Shown: in pieces, positions 7,714 to 17,451 of the stretch | Numbering within the stretch: position 1 is the first letter of the stretch | How the letters are laid out: the number at the start of each line of letters is the position of its first letter | Assembly: GCA_019359535.1 (NCBI GenBank) | Contig: JAHHHE010000039.1 | Coordinates: 1 to 34,218, forward strand | Direction: 5' to 3' | Source of the DNA: Gloeocapsa sp. UFS-A4-WI-NPMV-4B04 | GTDB taxonomy: Bacteria > Cyanobacteriota > Cyanobacteriia > Cyanobacteriales > Chroococcidiopsidaceae | DNA length: 34,218 nucleotides | The notes under the pieces: generated by a model | Seen by the model: the letters and a program-made list of their open reading frames with translations, nothing else | What the model was told of the DNA's origin: nothing | The model's database searches: none | Program-made: the position numbers and the translations under genes

Positions 7714-9567
7714 TTAACGGGCTGGCAAAGTAGCGGGTTGCAAATTAGGAGAAATAGAATTTAATTCTCTGAGCATTTCCTCGGCAACCCTGAAACTCAG
7801 CGCAGCAATTGTTAATGTTGTATTTGAACTGCCAATGGTTGGCATACTTCCTGCGCCGACTAGGAAAAGATTTTGGTGATCCCAACAACGCAGATAGGTA
7901 TCAACTACTGAATTCTTGTTCGTCGTTCCCATGATATGAGTTCCCGAAAAATGGTTTCCGCCTTTGTATACGTAACCTTCATTCTCAAATACAAAGTAGG
8001 CGGGGTCTCTAGAATCATAGTGAGTAAAATCTTCCGCTCCTAAACGCTCAAAGATTACACGAGAGACTTTTCTAGTGTAGGCAAGGGTTCTGCGGCTATA
8101 GTCGGGTAGATTGAAGTTAATGACGGGACGATAATTACCCAGTTTATCCTTGTAGTTCGGATCAATGGTTACTCGGTTACTGTACTCAGGCAGTAATTCA
8201 CACATGAAAGCTAGTAGCAATTGTCGTGAAACCCGACTAATTAATGTTTGACGCAGTTCTTGTCCATATTTGTGTTTGTTGTCAACTGCATCTTCAAGTT
8301 CACCCTTAGGTGAGCCAGTTGCCCATCCCCAACCATCGTTGTGAATATCTACCGCAAAAGCCGATTGGTTTCTACGAAATTTGCCTTTACGAAATGTTCC
8401 GATTCCTGATGTAACAAGAGGCCCTCGCATAGTGCCAGTAACTTCAGGCATTAAAGCCCAGGCTAACGTGAAAGGGTGATCCATTAAATGCCGCCCTATC
8501 ATTCCACTGGTGTTAAGCAACTCAGAACCAAGCAGCAGCCGCGCGTTTTCGATCGCATTAGTCGCTAAGACATATAATGTTCCCCTGGCAGTTCCTATTG
8601 TGTACTCACCAGAATTTTGGTTCTTATAATGCTTATAGTGAATTGCAGTGACGTGTCCGTTTTCGGAATTATGTTCTACCTTATAAGCAACGGCTTGGTA
8701 GAGTACATGAACCCGACCAGTTTCAAAGGCTTTACCTAAAGTTCTTCGAGCATCATATTTTGCTTGAACCGGACAGATGGGAACACAATTAGCATTTCCT
8801 TGGCAACGCTCCCCATATTGAACAGGATGGACAGTTGTAACTCCATGGGGAACAAACCCATTACCATGATCATAATCAGGATTAGGTTCTCCATTACGAG
8901 CTTGAGGAAAAGTAGAAAACCTTATTGTATAGTCCTGGTCATAAAGTTTAACTTGAGTCCCTTCAACTTTTTCACTAACTTTTTGATCCAAGTAAGAGGG
9001 GGGAAGCTTTTTCATGGGGAAAACATAGCCAGGTGCAAATTCTACACCTAGTTTTTTTTGCTCGTCTACATCCCCACAAACCCCCAGTTCGTACTCTGCT
9101 TTGCGGTAGTAAGGCTCAATGTCATCATAGCTAATTGGCCAGTCAAGACCTTGTCCGTAAGTCTTGTATAATTTGAAATCTTCCCGTAACATTCGTGGGG
9201 TTTTTGCTTCCCAGTGCAGTGTTGTCCCACCCAGAACCCGTGTATAGGAACCCGAAAGGGTCATCGGACCTTGCTCTACAAAATAGTCTTGATAATTAGT
9301 CGGACTTTGAACATTGGGATTAGTAGGATAGGGAGAGTTTGGGTTTTTCTCCACTGCACCGTAGAAGGTTTCGACGTAGCTTTGAAACCCCGCAAGGGTA
9401 AAATCTTTTTCTACTGTAGCTTCAAGGATTAAAACCCTCTTGCCTTGTTGACTCAATTCTTTGGCAACTATTGCTCCAGCGACTCCTGTTCCTACGATGA
9501 CGGCATCATACAAAGTATTAAAGACAGTTTCACAATCGACATTTATAACTTCCCGATTTAAGCTCAT
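7714..9567 (-). CDS. GMC-family FAD oxidoreductase, dehydrogenase large-subunit type
   Basis: 617 residues. The start is supported by AAGGAG six bases upstream. A dinucleotide-binding motif lies at residues 24-31 (IVGTGVAG) and ends at E49 (VLILEA). A GMC-type GGTTLHW is at 113-119, and the C-terminal GTHIMGT block with H544 and SSNTTLT with N582 forms the His/Asn pair of the GMC active site. A cysteine cluster C255-x5-C261-x3-C265-P resembles the Fe-S motif of bacterial FAD-glucose, sorbitol and fructose dehydrogenases. The reaction would be oxidation of a sugar or alcohol hydroxyl. With no signal peptide and no cytochrome subunit nearby, the electron acceptor is unclear. It heads a three-gene group with the ferritin-like and small-subunit genes. 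Confidence 0.88.
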   Translation of the reverse strand: MSLNREVINVDCETVFNTLYDAVIVGTGVAGAIVAKELSQQGKRVLILEATVEKDFTLAGFQSYVETFYGAVEKNPNSPYPTNPNVQSPTNYQDYFVEQGPMTLSGSYTRVLGGTTLHWEAKTPRMLREDFKLYKTYGQGLDWPISYDDIEPYYRKAEYELGVCGDVDEQKKLGVEFAPGYVFPMKKLPPSYLDQKVSEKVEGTQVKLYDQDYTIRFSTFPQARNGEPNPDYDHGNGFVPHGVTTVHPVQYGERCQGNANCVPICPVQAKYDARRTLGKAFETGRVHVLYQAVAYKVEHNSENGHVTAIHYKHYKNQNSGEYTIGTARGTLYVLATNAIENARLLLGSELLNTSGMIGRHLMDHPFTLAWALMPEVTGTMRGPLVTSGIGTFRKGKFRRNQSAFAVDIHNDGWGWATGSPKGELEDAVDNKHKYGQELRQTLISRVSRQLLLAFMCELLPEYSNRVTIDPNYKDKLGNYRPVINFNLPDYSRRTLAYTRKVSRVIFERLGAEDFTHYDSRDPAYFVFENEGYVYKGGNHFSGTHIMGTTNKNSVVDTYLRCWDHQNLFLVGAGSMPTIGSSNTTLTIAALSFRVAEEMLRELNSISPNLQPATLPAR

Positions 9568-9898
9568 GGGTTACTCCTTAAAAGTTAGTCTTTGATATGC
9601 ATCTATTTGGCAAATCTCCATATATTCAGTTAGAGAAGTTTTACTTCAGCAACATCCTTATTGAAAGCTCCATTACCGATCTAAGCGGGTCAATCCTGAC
9701 GAACTTTTTCTATGGCTGCCAGCAATTTCTTCCAAAAAAGTCCGTGGAGTATGTTTGGCACAAAGTTTAGTAATATTCTCCATTGTCATGTTTATTGCTC
9801 TTGATTTTTAAATTGACTTTAAAGACTATCAAAAGTCTAATCTTGGTTAGCTTATTTTCTTCACTGTTAGATGATTTGAGCAATTAAATTCATCCAGC
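9568..9898. other. 331-bp spacer upstream of the GMC operon, with a doubtful 38-codon frame
   Basis: This is the largest gap inside the oxidative cluster and the likely place for the promoter of the GMC operon. A short minus-strand frame (9673-9789, starting MTMENITKLCAKHTPRTFLEE) has an AAGAG eight bases ahead of its ATG, but I recognise no family. No terminator hairpin or clear promoter was seen. Confidence 0.35.
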
Positions 9899-12709
9899 CT
9901 ATTTACTGTCTGGTGGCTTGTTTTGTGCAGGGTATTCTCCCCACTGCTGAATAAGTTTGGCTACTAATCCAGTCCAGCCCGTTTGATGGCTGGCACCTAG
10001 TCCAGCACCATTATCTCCGTGGAAATATTCGTAGAAAAGAATCAAATTGCGCCAATTTTCATCGGTCTGAAATTTTTCAGTGCCACCATAAACAGGCCGC
10101 CAATCTGTTTTAGTTTTGTTGATTACAGAGGAACCTTTTAAGAAAGTTTTAATCAGTCTATGAGATAGCTCCATTGATACTTCCCAAAGGTTCATTTCTT
10201 TCAGCTCGCCAGATTCTGTTGGACATGGTACTTTAACTTCATCTTTCAGGTAATAATGAAATTTTTGTAGAGACTCGATAATCAGAAAATTTATCGGGAA
10301 CCAAATGGGACCGCGCCAATTAGAATTTCCGCCAAACATAAGAACAGAGCTTTCAGCAGGTTCGTATTGAATTGTTGGCTGAATGTATTCATAAGTCCCG
10401 TTGCCTTTGTCACTTTTTATCGGAAATGGTAACTGATAGGTTTGTTGATGGACTTTTGAAAGAGAGCGGATTCCGTAAGGACTCAAAAATTCATTTTCAT
10501 CCAGCATCCTCTGCAATATTCGTTTAAGCCTGGTTCTACTCACCAGGGACAAAAATAATTCTCCATCTTGTTCTATAGCAATATTTTCGTTATTTTCAGT
10601 CAGTTGTTTCCGATTATTAATAAACCAATCCATCCGAGGCTTAAAATCTGAGGATAAATGTCTGTCCACAGTTTCTTTATCGAGTGTTTCTACGGCAAAT
10701 AAGGGAATTAAACCGACGATTGAACGTACTCTCATTGAAAAAGCAAAGGCATCATTACCATTAGGTAGCGCATTTGCAGGAACTTTCAGAATATCGTAGT
10801 AAAAGTTATCATCTTTATCCCAGATGTTTACTCCATCTCCTCCTAGTTTATTCATGGCATCAGCAATCAGAAGGAAATGCTGAAAAAATTTAGATGCTAT
10901 ATCTTCGTACATTGACGTTTCATCTTCTTTTGCCAACTCCGAAGCAATTTTCAGCATATTTAAGCAGTACATCCCCATCCAACTGGTGCCATCTGATTGC
11001 TCTATTCTGGCATTGCCAAAAATATTTAGGTTACTTCTATCAAAGATAGAAATGTTATCTAATCCTAAAAAACCGCCTTCAAAAAGATTATTTCCCTCAA
11101 AATCTTTACGATTGACCCACCACGTGAAATAGAGGGTTAATTTCTGAAAAATTTCTTCTAAAAAAGCTCGATCCGCACTTCCATACATTTTCTGTTCTAT
11201 TTTATAAACTCGCCATGCAGCCCAAGCCTGAACAGGAGGATTGACGTCGCTAAATTTCCACTCATACGCAGGAATTTGACCGTTAGGATGCATATACCAT
11301 TCCCGCGTGAATAGATATAGTTGCTTTTTAGCAAAGTCCGGGTCTATGAGTGCAAAAGGAATCGTATGAAAAGCCACATCCCAAGCAGCAAACCAAGGAT
11401 ATTCCCATGTGTCTGGCATGGAGATGATATCTTCATTAAATAAATGAGTCCATTCCTTGTTTCTACCCCATTTACGGCTTTCTGGTGGCTGGGGCTGATT
11501 TGGATCGCCGTTGAGCCAGTCGTATACTACATAGTGATAAAATTGCTTGCACCACAACATACCAGCAAAAGCTTGTCTCTGCACGGAACGCATCTCATCT
11601 AAAATGGGATGTGGACAAACGGCTTGATAAAATTCATTTGCTTCCTGCTTTCGCTGGCGGAAGATAGTGTCAAAATCATTACCAAATGGGGAATTTATAT
11701 TTTCTATGTCGCTGAGGCGCAGGCGCACAATTTCTGTTGCCCCAGGCGGCACTATTAATTCATAATGCGCTGATGCTTTTGTTCCTACTTCATCCCGATT
11801 TACTGTCTCTTCCTTACCGCCAGACAGGATATAATCGTTAATGCCATCTTTGACGTAGGAAGAATTATCTCCCCAGCCAAGTTCTTCTCTATTAGTTTCA
11901 TTTTCTGTATATAGTAATTCTTTGGGTGCTTCGCAATACAGCCATCTTTTTTCTAAATTTCCATCCTTGCACGAAACTTCTATTATGCCTAAGTCAGATG
12001 CTGACTTAAATGTTCTTAAGGATTTATCTTCTTTTTTCTGGTCGGGATATCCCCAAGACCAAGTATTGCGAAACCAAATTGTTGGTAAAAGATGTAGTTT
12101 TGCTTCGTGTTGGCTCCGATTTGTAACTGTAATGCGGATCGCAATATCTTCTGGTGAATTTTTGGCGTACTCTACAGAAATATCAAAGTAACGGTCGTCA
12201 TTAAAAACGCCTGTATCCATTAGCTCGAATTCAAAAGGGTTTCGATCCTCCCCCTTTCTCCGTCTTTCATTCACCTCATCCAATAAATTATAGGGAAAAG
12301 CTTGCTGTGGGTATTTATACAAGCAACTCATGTAAGAGTGAGTGGGTGTATTGTCAGTATAAAAGTAATATTCTTTGACATCTTCCCCATGATTGCCTTG
12401 GTTGCCACTTAAACCAAATAGTCTTTCTTTGAGGATGGAATCTTGCTCGTTCCACAGAGCGATCGCAAAACAAATATTTTGGTGATTATCTGAGATCCCA
12501 GCAATACCATCCTCGCCCCAACGATAGGCGCGAGAACGAGCTTGAGCGTGAGGAAAATATTCCCAAGCAGTACCATCACCGCTGTAGTCTTCCCGCACCG
12601 TTCCCCACTGGCGATCGCTCAAATAAGAACCCCACCGCTTCCAATATTGCTTTTTGTCGCGGTCTTCTACTAATCTTTTTCCTTCTGCTGTCTGTAGAAT
12701 ATCTGTCAT
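9899..12709 (-). CDS. GH63-family glucosidase (MGH1-type)
   Basis: 936 residues from the ATG at 12709 ([13 protein letters not shown]). An earlier ATG at 12769 would add 20 atypical residues and is not preferred. The sequence [18 protein letters not shown] at the start, [26 protein letters not shown] near residue 440 (acidic active-site region of the (alpha/alpha)6 barrel) and [15 protein letters not shown] near residue 800 are typical of bacterial proteins annotated as mannosyl-oligosaccharide glucosidase-like GH63. Bacterial members hydrolyse terminal alpha-glucosidic bonds in small glycosides such as glucosyl- or mannosyl-glycerate; the substrate here is not predictable. No signal peptide is seen. 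It follows the GH133 gene by 66 bp, so the two are probably co-expressed. Confidence 0.85.
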   Translation of the reverse strand: MTDILQTAEGKRLVEDRDKKQYWKRWGSYLSDRQWGTVREDYSGDGTAWEYFPHAQARSRAYRWGEDGIAGISDNHQNICFAIALWNEQDSILKERLFGLSGNQGNHGEDVKEYYFYTDNTPTHSYMSCLYKYPQQAFPYNLLDEVNERRRKGEDRNPFEFELMDTGVFNDDRYFDISVEYAKNSPEDIAIRITVTNRSQHEAKLHLLPTIWFRNTWSWGYPDQKKEDKSLRTFKSASDLGIIEVSCKDGNLEKRWLYCEAPKELLYTENETNREELGWGDNSSYVKDGINDYILSGGKEETVNRDEVGTKASAHYELIVPPGATEIVRLRLSDIENINSPFGNDFDTIFRQRKQEANEFYQAVCPHPILDEMRSVQRQAFAGMLWCKQFYHYVVYDWLNGDPNQPQPPESRKWGRNKEWTHLFNEDIISMPDTWEYPWFAAWDVAFHTIPFALIDPDFAKKQLYLFTREWYMHPNGQIPAYEWKFSDVNPPVQAWAAWRVYKIEQKMYGSADRAFLEEIFQKLTLYFTWWVNRKDFEGNNLFEGGFLGLDNISIFDRSNLNIFGNARIEQSDGTSWMGMYCLNMLKIASELAKEDETSMYEDIASKFFQHFLLIADAMNKLGGDGVNIWDKDDNFYYDILKVPANALPNGNDAFAFSMRVRSIVGLIPLFAVETLDKETVDRHLSSDFKPRMDWFINNRKQLTENNENIAIEQDGELFLSLVSRTRLKRILQRMLDENEFLSPYGIRSLSKVHQQTYQLPFPIKSDKGNGTYEYIQPTIQYEPAESSVLMFGGNSNWRGPIWFPINFLIIESLQKFHYYLKDEVKVPCPTESGELKEMNLWEVSMELSHRLIKTFLKGSSVINKTKTDWRPVYGGTEKFQTDENWRNLILFYEYFHGDNGAGLGASHQTGWTGLVAKLIQQWGEYPAQNKPPDSK

Positions 12710-12775
12710 GTTTCGTTCACTTTGATGAATGTTTGTTATTAGCAATTTGCAATAGTTATTGCAAACCAACTTAAA

Positions 12776-14776
12776 TTATCTTTCTGTAGCCAGCCAAGCG
12801 CGGAGTACCTCTGCAACTGACCAAGCTTGAGCAATACAACCTTTCGGTTCCATTGGTGCATCACCATTACATATTTCACTGATACTTCCAATCCCAGACG
12901 CGTAGAGATGATGCTGCATTGGTTCTAGAAATTGACGAGCAATGGATGGGGTATTGAACACACGCAAGTGAGCTAAGACAAACGGTCCAATTAACCACAA
13001 CCAAGCTGTTCCTTGGTGATAGGCTGCGTCACGACGAACTTGATCTCCGCCGTAGTTACCGATATATTGAGGATCGTCGGGTACAAGACTACGCAATCCG
13101 TGGGAAGTAAGAAGTGATCGCTCACACGCTTCTACTACTTGCCGTTGTTGTTCAGAGGTAAGTGGGCTTTCTGGCAAAGATACAGCGAAGATTTGGTTCG
13201 GTCGCAAAGAAGCTTCGTTACCATTTGGTCCATCTAAAACGTCAAAGCAGTAACCTGTAGCATCATTCCAGAAACGACTAAAACCTCTTTGGGTGGCATT
13301 AGCCATTGCATCATAGCCATCGTGGGGTTGTCCTAACTTTTGGGCAAACTGGGACATTGTGCGTAAAGCGTTATACCAAAGGGCATTTACTTCTACAGGC
13401 TTGCCAATCCGAGGAGTAACCACCCAACCATTAACTTTTGCATCCATCCAGGTGAGCTGTACTCCTGTTTGTCCTGCATAAAGCAAGCCATCACTAGGGT
13501 CGAGGCGAATATTGTAGCGCGTTCCTTGACGGTGAAATTCAATAATCTCTGCAAGTTGGGGAAATAAATCTTCTAATAGCTTGTTATCATCAGTTGTAGC
13601 ATGATAAAGGCGGATCGCTTCAAAATACCAGAGCGTTGCATCAACTGTATTGTAGTAATCTTCTGTGGGTTCTTGATTATCGTCAGGGAAACGATTGGGC
13701 AACATTCCTTTACTAATATATTTAGCAAAGGTGCGCAGAACGGATTCTGCAATTTGCGGATGATTAGTAGCAAGTGTTAGACCGGGTAGACTAATCATGG
13801 TGTCACGACCCCAATCAGTAAACCAGTGATACCCTGCAATGATAGTTTTTCCATCTTGCCGCTCAACAATAAACTGATCGGCAGCGAGTATAAGTTGCTG
13901 CACCCAATCAGGAACTTGAGGCGCTGTAGGTGAGCGTGTAGCTTGCCAGTCTGTTATCAGCTTCTGCTCGTACTGACGACGTAAATCTAGGGCTTCTACA
14001 CCGTTTAAATTAGGATTTTGCTGCGTACTAGCGACAAAAGTAAAGGAACTTCCAGGCTCCAGTGTGACATCAAAAGTTGCTGCGAGAAAATGATCATCTA
14101 TATCGTTGAGCCCGCGTTCCTTTTCGGCTGCGAGTTCAAATCCATAGTACCAATTGTTAACAAATGAAGTATTTGAAGCATTACCTCTATCCGCCAACAA
14201 GTACAAAGGTTGCGCTTCTGCATATACCCTGATAGCAACTCCACGTTCAATTTCTGTGACATTCCTTTGCCAATCCCTCGCAGGCCATTCTTGAGCATGG
14301 GTTCTGCTGTGATAATCGCGGTAATTAACAAACGCTTTGATTGATAGCTTAAGTGATTGCGTTGCCCGTTGCAGATAATAATGGATATATGTGGTACTAG
14401 CTCCAGGCTGCATCCAGATACGTTTCTTTAGTAACGCACCTCCACAGGCAAAGTTCCAAACAGGTACAGTTCCTTCTAACTCAAAGCTTTCAATATAGCG
14501 ATAACCTTGAGGCGTGACTGCACCATTTGACCAACGATTGGTAAACAGTGGATAAGAGTTACCCTCATACTCTGCTGTTTCGTCTATCTTTGCTAGTAGT
14601 AAAGTTCGCTGCAAAGGTGGTTGCAGTGCAGCTACAAGTAAACCGTGATAACTCCGTGTTGACAAACCTGCTACTGTACCTGAAGCATAGCTACCGCAAC
14701 CATTAGTTACTAACCACTCACGCGATTCTGCTGCTTCAAGATTTCCACAAATTTCACGTCCGAAGTTAATGCTCAT
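12776..14776 (-). CDS. Glycogen-debranching-type amylo-alpha-1,6-glucosidase (GH133)
   Basis: 666 residues, the usual size for bacterial GDE-type proteins. The N-terminal domain has the family sequence REWLVTNGCGSYASGTVAGLSTRSYHGLLVA (residues 19-49). The C-terminal (alpha/alpha)6 domain has GYHWFTDWGRDTMISLPG near residue 320, EDYYNTVDATLWYFEA, and GDQVRRDAAYHQGTAWLWLIGPF. The activity in the family is hydrolysis of alpha-1,6 branch stubs in glycogen or limit dextrin. No export signal is present, so it is probably cytosolic. It is placed just upstream of GH63 (66 bp) and downstream of the DyP peroxidase (57 bp). Together with GH63 it would release glucose from alpha-glucans and could feed the sugar oxidases in the same cluster; that link is inference. 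Confidence 0.9.
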   Translation of the reverse strand: MSINFGREICGNLEAAESREWLVTNGCGSYASGTVAGLSTRSYHGLLVAALQPPLQRTLLLAKIDETAEYEGNSYPLFTNRWSNGAVTPQGYRYIESFELEGTVPVWNFACGGALLKKRIWMQPGASTTYIHYYLQRATQSLKLSIKAFVNYRDYHSRTHAQEWPARDWQRNVTEIERGVAIRVYAEAQPLYLLADRGNASNTSFVNNWYYGFELAAEKERGLNDIDDHFLAATFDVTLEPGSSFTFVASTQQNPNLNGVEALDLRRQYEQKLITDWQATRSPTAPQVPDWVQQLILAADQFIVERQDGKTIIAGYHWFTDWGRDTMISLPGLTLATNHPQIAESVLRTFAKYISKGMLPNRFPDDNQEPTEDYYNTVDATLWYFEAIRLYHATTDDNKLLEDLFPQLAEIIEFHRQGTRYNIRLDPSDGLLYAGQTGVQLTWMDAKVNGWVVTPRIGKPVEVNALWYNALRTMSQFAQKLGQPHDGYDAMANATQRGFSRFWNDATGYCFDVLDGPNGNEASLRPNQIFAVSLPESPLTSEQQRQVVEACERSLLTSHGLRSLVPDDPQYIGNYGGDQVRRDAAYHQGTAWLWLIGPFVLAHLRVFNTPSIARQFLEPMQHHLYASGIGSISEICNGDAPMEPKGCIAQAWSVAEVLRAWLATER

Positions 14777-14833
14777 AGAAATACCTAATTAAGCCACCAA
14801 AATTCTCAAATATTTTGTTAAATTCAAGCTTTG

Positions 14834-16252
14834 CTAAAACTTAGTTTTTGCCAAATTTTTAAGGAAACTTAGGCTAGGTGCGAAAAAATATTCTCCACCA
14901 ATCATTTTTACAGGCACTTCAAAATTATAGCCTTCGCTTTCCAATTCCCCCCATTTTTTCGGCCATTTCTGAGTTCCTTCTGGCTGACCAATTAGGGGAT
15001 CAGGACCAACCCCAACTTGGACGAAGTTTACAAGATTTGCCCATTTAGCCTGTATAACATTAAACTGATTTTCAATATTTGCTTGAAAGCAAAGAAACAA
15101 CAATCCTGATCCTGTGGTTGGTTCTTTCGTGTGATCGCTCTCTCCATAACTAACAGAACGGCGAGCAATGCGATGATTGCGCTCCATTTTTAAAGCATCG
15201 TCAAAACCAGGAGAAGACTCTACCCTTCCTGTATCACCTCTAGGATTAGTTTTACGAATATGTGCATGGAAGGGGCACTTAGTTGCATTTGTATCCAAGT
15301 CATAATTAAAATTATTGCTTGGTATGGCTTGAGTGGGTACATCTGAGAGCGTTACTGGCGTTCCATCCTGGAAACGTCCCACAGCCAAAGCTCCAGCTAA
15401 AGGCTCATTAATACTTAACTTTTGAGCCAAATTACGTACCTGTTCCCGAAATTTCTGCACATTTTGTTCAAGTTTGCGATAAACCAAATAACTGCCGTAG
15501 CTATCTTCAGTTTTACCGTTGGGATCTTTGACCAAAATTATACTCAGTGGAGCGCGATGATCCCATTTGCTGAAGTCAGGGTTATTAGCTTGGTAATTAG
15601 TAATCTGTCGTTTCAGAAATAGAGGTTGGCTGATACCATCAACATAACCAAAGTGTTCTATAATTTGTTTTTGCTCATTTCTGAGAATAAAACCATCATC
15701 TCTCTGAACTATTTCAGCAACTTCAGATAATTCTGTACTGATGTCGTTGACAAATTTTTCTAAGTATTTCAAGTCATCATCTGCGATAACTATTAGGGCA
15801 TCTGTTTTCTGTTGAAACCCAGTTTCCCAATTTGCCACAGGTGGATCTTTTAAAAAAAACTTCTGGATATCAGCATCTTGCATACCTAATCGAAATGGTT
15901 TATCTCCAGGTATTTTTGAGGTATCTATTTCTAAATATTGATACCCTTTACAAGATAAAAATAAATTAGCAAATAAACCACCTGATATTTTTTTATGTCG
16001 GTACTGGCTTGATTCATCTGACTGCTGTTCGGCAGATTTGAGATATTTCTGAGAAAAAATTTGAACCCATTGTTTGACTGCATTTATTTGAGTAGGTTTA
16101 AATTGTAGAAACAGATGCACGCTATAATCGCGTCCATGCCCATTGAGAATATTTCCTTGTAAATCTTTTAGCAAAGTCTTATAAATACCAGAATTCTCTG
16201 AATCAATGCCATTTTTTGGTGTATTTTGCAAGTCTTTTTCTGTTAGTGTCAT
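14834..16252 (-). CDS. DyP-type heme peroxidase
   Basis: 472 residues. The diagnostic GxxDG motif is GYVDG at 202-206, with D205 as the distal catalytic acid. The proximal heme histidine is most likely H331 in CPFHAHIRKTNPRGD. A distal-side arginine lies in RIARRSVSYGE. This combination, and the length, point to the larger DyP classes rather than the short encapsulated ones. Members oxidise dyes, phenolics and other bulky substrates with H2O2. There is no N-terminal signal peptide. A copper radical oxidase two genes upstream would generate H2O2, a plausible functional partner, although that protein is predicted to be exported while this one is not. Confidence 0.9.
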   Translation of the reverse strand: MTLTEKDLQNTPKNGIDSENSGIYKTLLKDLQGNILNGHGRDYSVHLFLQFKPTQINAVKQWVQIFSQKYLKSAEQQSDESSQYRHKKISGGLFANLFLSCKGYQYLEIDTSKIPGDKPFRLGMQDADIQKFFLKDPPVANWETGFQQKTDALIVIADDDLKYLEKFVNDISTELSEVAEIVQRDDGFILRNEQKQIIEHFGYVDGISQPLFLKRQITNYQANNPDFSKWDHRAPLSIILVKDPNGKTEDSYGSYLVYRKLEQNVQKFREQVRNLAQKLSINEPLAGALAVGRFQDGTPVTLSDVPTQAIPSNNFNYDLDTNATKCPFHAHIRKTNPRGDTGRVESSPGFDDALKMERNHRIARRSVSYGESDHTKEPTTGSGLLFLCFQANIENQFNVIQAKWANLVNFVQVGVGPDPLIGQPEGTQKWPKKWGELESEGYNFEVPVKMIGGEYFFAPSLSFLKNLAKTKF

Positions 16253-16320
16253 TGATTAGTTATTTTTGTATTTGGATTGGAAAACTTGAGATAGGATTAG
16301 CAAGACATTATGATTTAATA

Positions 16321-17340
16321 CTACACAGCGCCTGAAGTCAAAGGTTGAAAACGGAAAATATAATATGGTGGTCTAGCAATATCTTCTCCTGCATTAAGGG
16401 GAGCAGAACGGTGTAGTTGATTGCAATTGAAATATACATAACCATCTACGCCCAAGCTGAGTGAATCTATCCAAGACAATTTCTCATCACTAGATAGAAT
16501 TTGGTAGCAGCGATCTGGTGTAATTACACCAAGTCCGTTAGCTGCTAAGTCTCCTAAGTAAATATTATTTTTTTGGTCGATGGTAATGCCATCACAAATG
16601 GGTTTGTCACTATATCGTTCAATTCTGCTACCTAATTCAGCTTCACTCAAATTAGGGTCGCTCAGGTCGGCACTCTGCACGCGATACATAGCTGTGCCGT
16701 GCATCGGACAGAAGTACACCCATTCATTTTGGGTATCTAAAACAATCCCATTTACACCCAAATGAGGACGAATTAAACTCCCATCCGGCTGTTTAATCTG
16801 CACTGGTGTCCCGTCAATTATCAAATCAAGGTCTTGTGGGATGACGCTTTCGTGTCCTTGTAAAATGCGACTAGCTAATCCTGTTGTTAAATCAACTCTA
16901 ATCAAAGCTGCCTGATTTCCTGCTGCTGGATCGGAAATATAAGCAACATTGCGCGTCACATCTATTGCCAAATCATTTACAAAGGAACTATCTAGGGTTA
17001 CGGGTGGCGGTAGATAAATTATTCTTGCGAGTTGATTACTATAACTATCCCATCCTACTAGCTTAGGAATTGACTTACTTTGATTACCGTTGTCTAACAT
17101 CCAAACAATTCCATTTGCACCAGAACTGATACCTAACACAGTATCGAAAGTAATCCATTTTGCTTCTGAGGAATCAGGAAACGGTACTACACAATATTGG
17201 GTAAGTTCAGCTACTTTGATTTTAGGATTATAAAATTGGTGATGACTAAAAATAGTTCGACCTTCAGGCGTTATGGTGATGTTACCGGGGGCAATTGATA
17301 ATTGAGCTACAATTTCTAAGCTATCGCTTAAATTTCCCAT
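16321..17340 (-). CDS. Yellow/major-royal-jelly-family beta-propeller protein
   Basis: 339 residues. The sequence has the MRJP/Yellow signature: APGNITITPEGRTIFSHHQFY near the start, FVNDLAIDVTRNVAYISDPA in the middle, and GVNGIVLDTQNEWVYFCPMHGTAMYRV, followed by CDGITIDQKNNIYLGDL. The fold should be a six-bladed propeller. Insect Yellow proteins act in melanin pathways, some as dopachrome-conversion enzymes; bacterial members are mostly uncharacterised and are often annotated as L-dopachrome tautomerase-related. No signal peptide is evident. It lies between the DyP peroxidase (68 bp away) and the copper radical oxidase (111 bp), so a role in handling oxidised phenol- or indole-like intermediates is a reasonable guess only. 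Confidence 0.82.
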   Translation of the reverse strand: MGNLSDSLEIVAQLSIAPGNITITPEGRTIFSHHQFYNPKIKVAELTQYCVVPFPDSSEAKWITFDTVLGISSGANGIVWMLDNGNQSKSIPKLVGWDSYSNQLARIIYLPPPVTLDSSFVNDLAIDVTRNVAYISDPAAGNQAALIRVDLTTGLASRILQGHESVIPQDLDLIIDGTPVQIKQPDGSLIRPHLGVNGIVLDTQNEWVYFCPMHGTAMYRVQSADLSDPNLSEAELGSRIERYSDKPICDGITIDQKNNIYLGDLAANGLGVITPDRCYQILSSDEKLSWIDSLSLGVDGYVYFNCNQLHRSAPLNAGEDIARPPYYIFRFQPLTSGAV

Positions 17341-17451
17341 AGTAAATATTGTTATTTCTGCTAATAGTTAAAAAAATGAATTTAACATAGGTAGTTGGTT
17401 ACAAAATGTATTTTTTATAGACAAATATATTTCGGTGTTTGCCTAAGTCTT

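Noticed and set aside
6021-9567. Violacein- or scytonemin-type biosynthetic cluster
   Set aside because: The ferritin-like gene resembles only one domain of VioB; no tryptophan oxidase, VioD/C/E-like or Scy genes are present.
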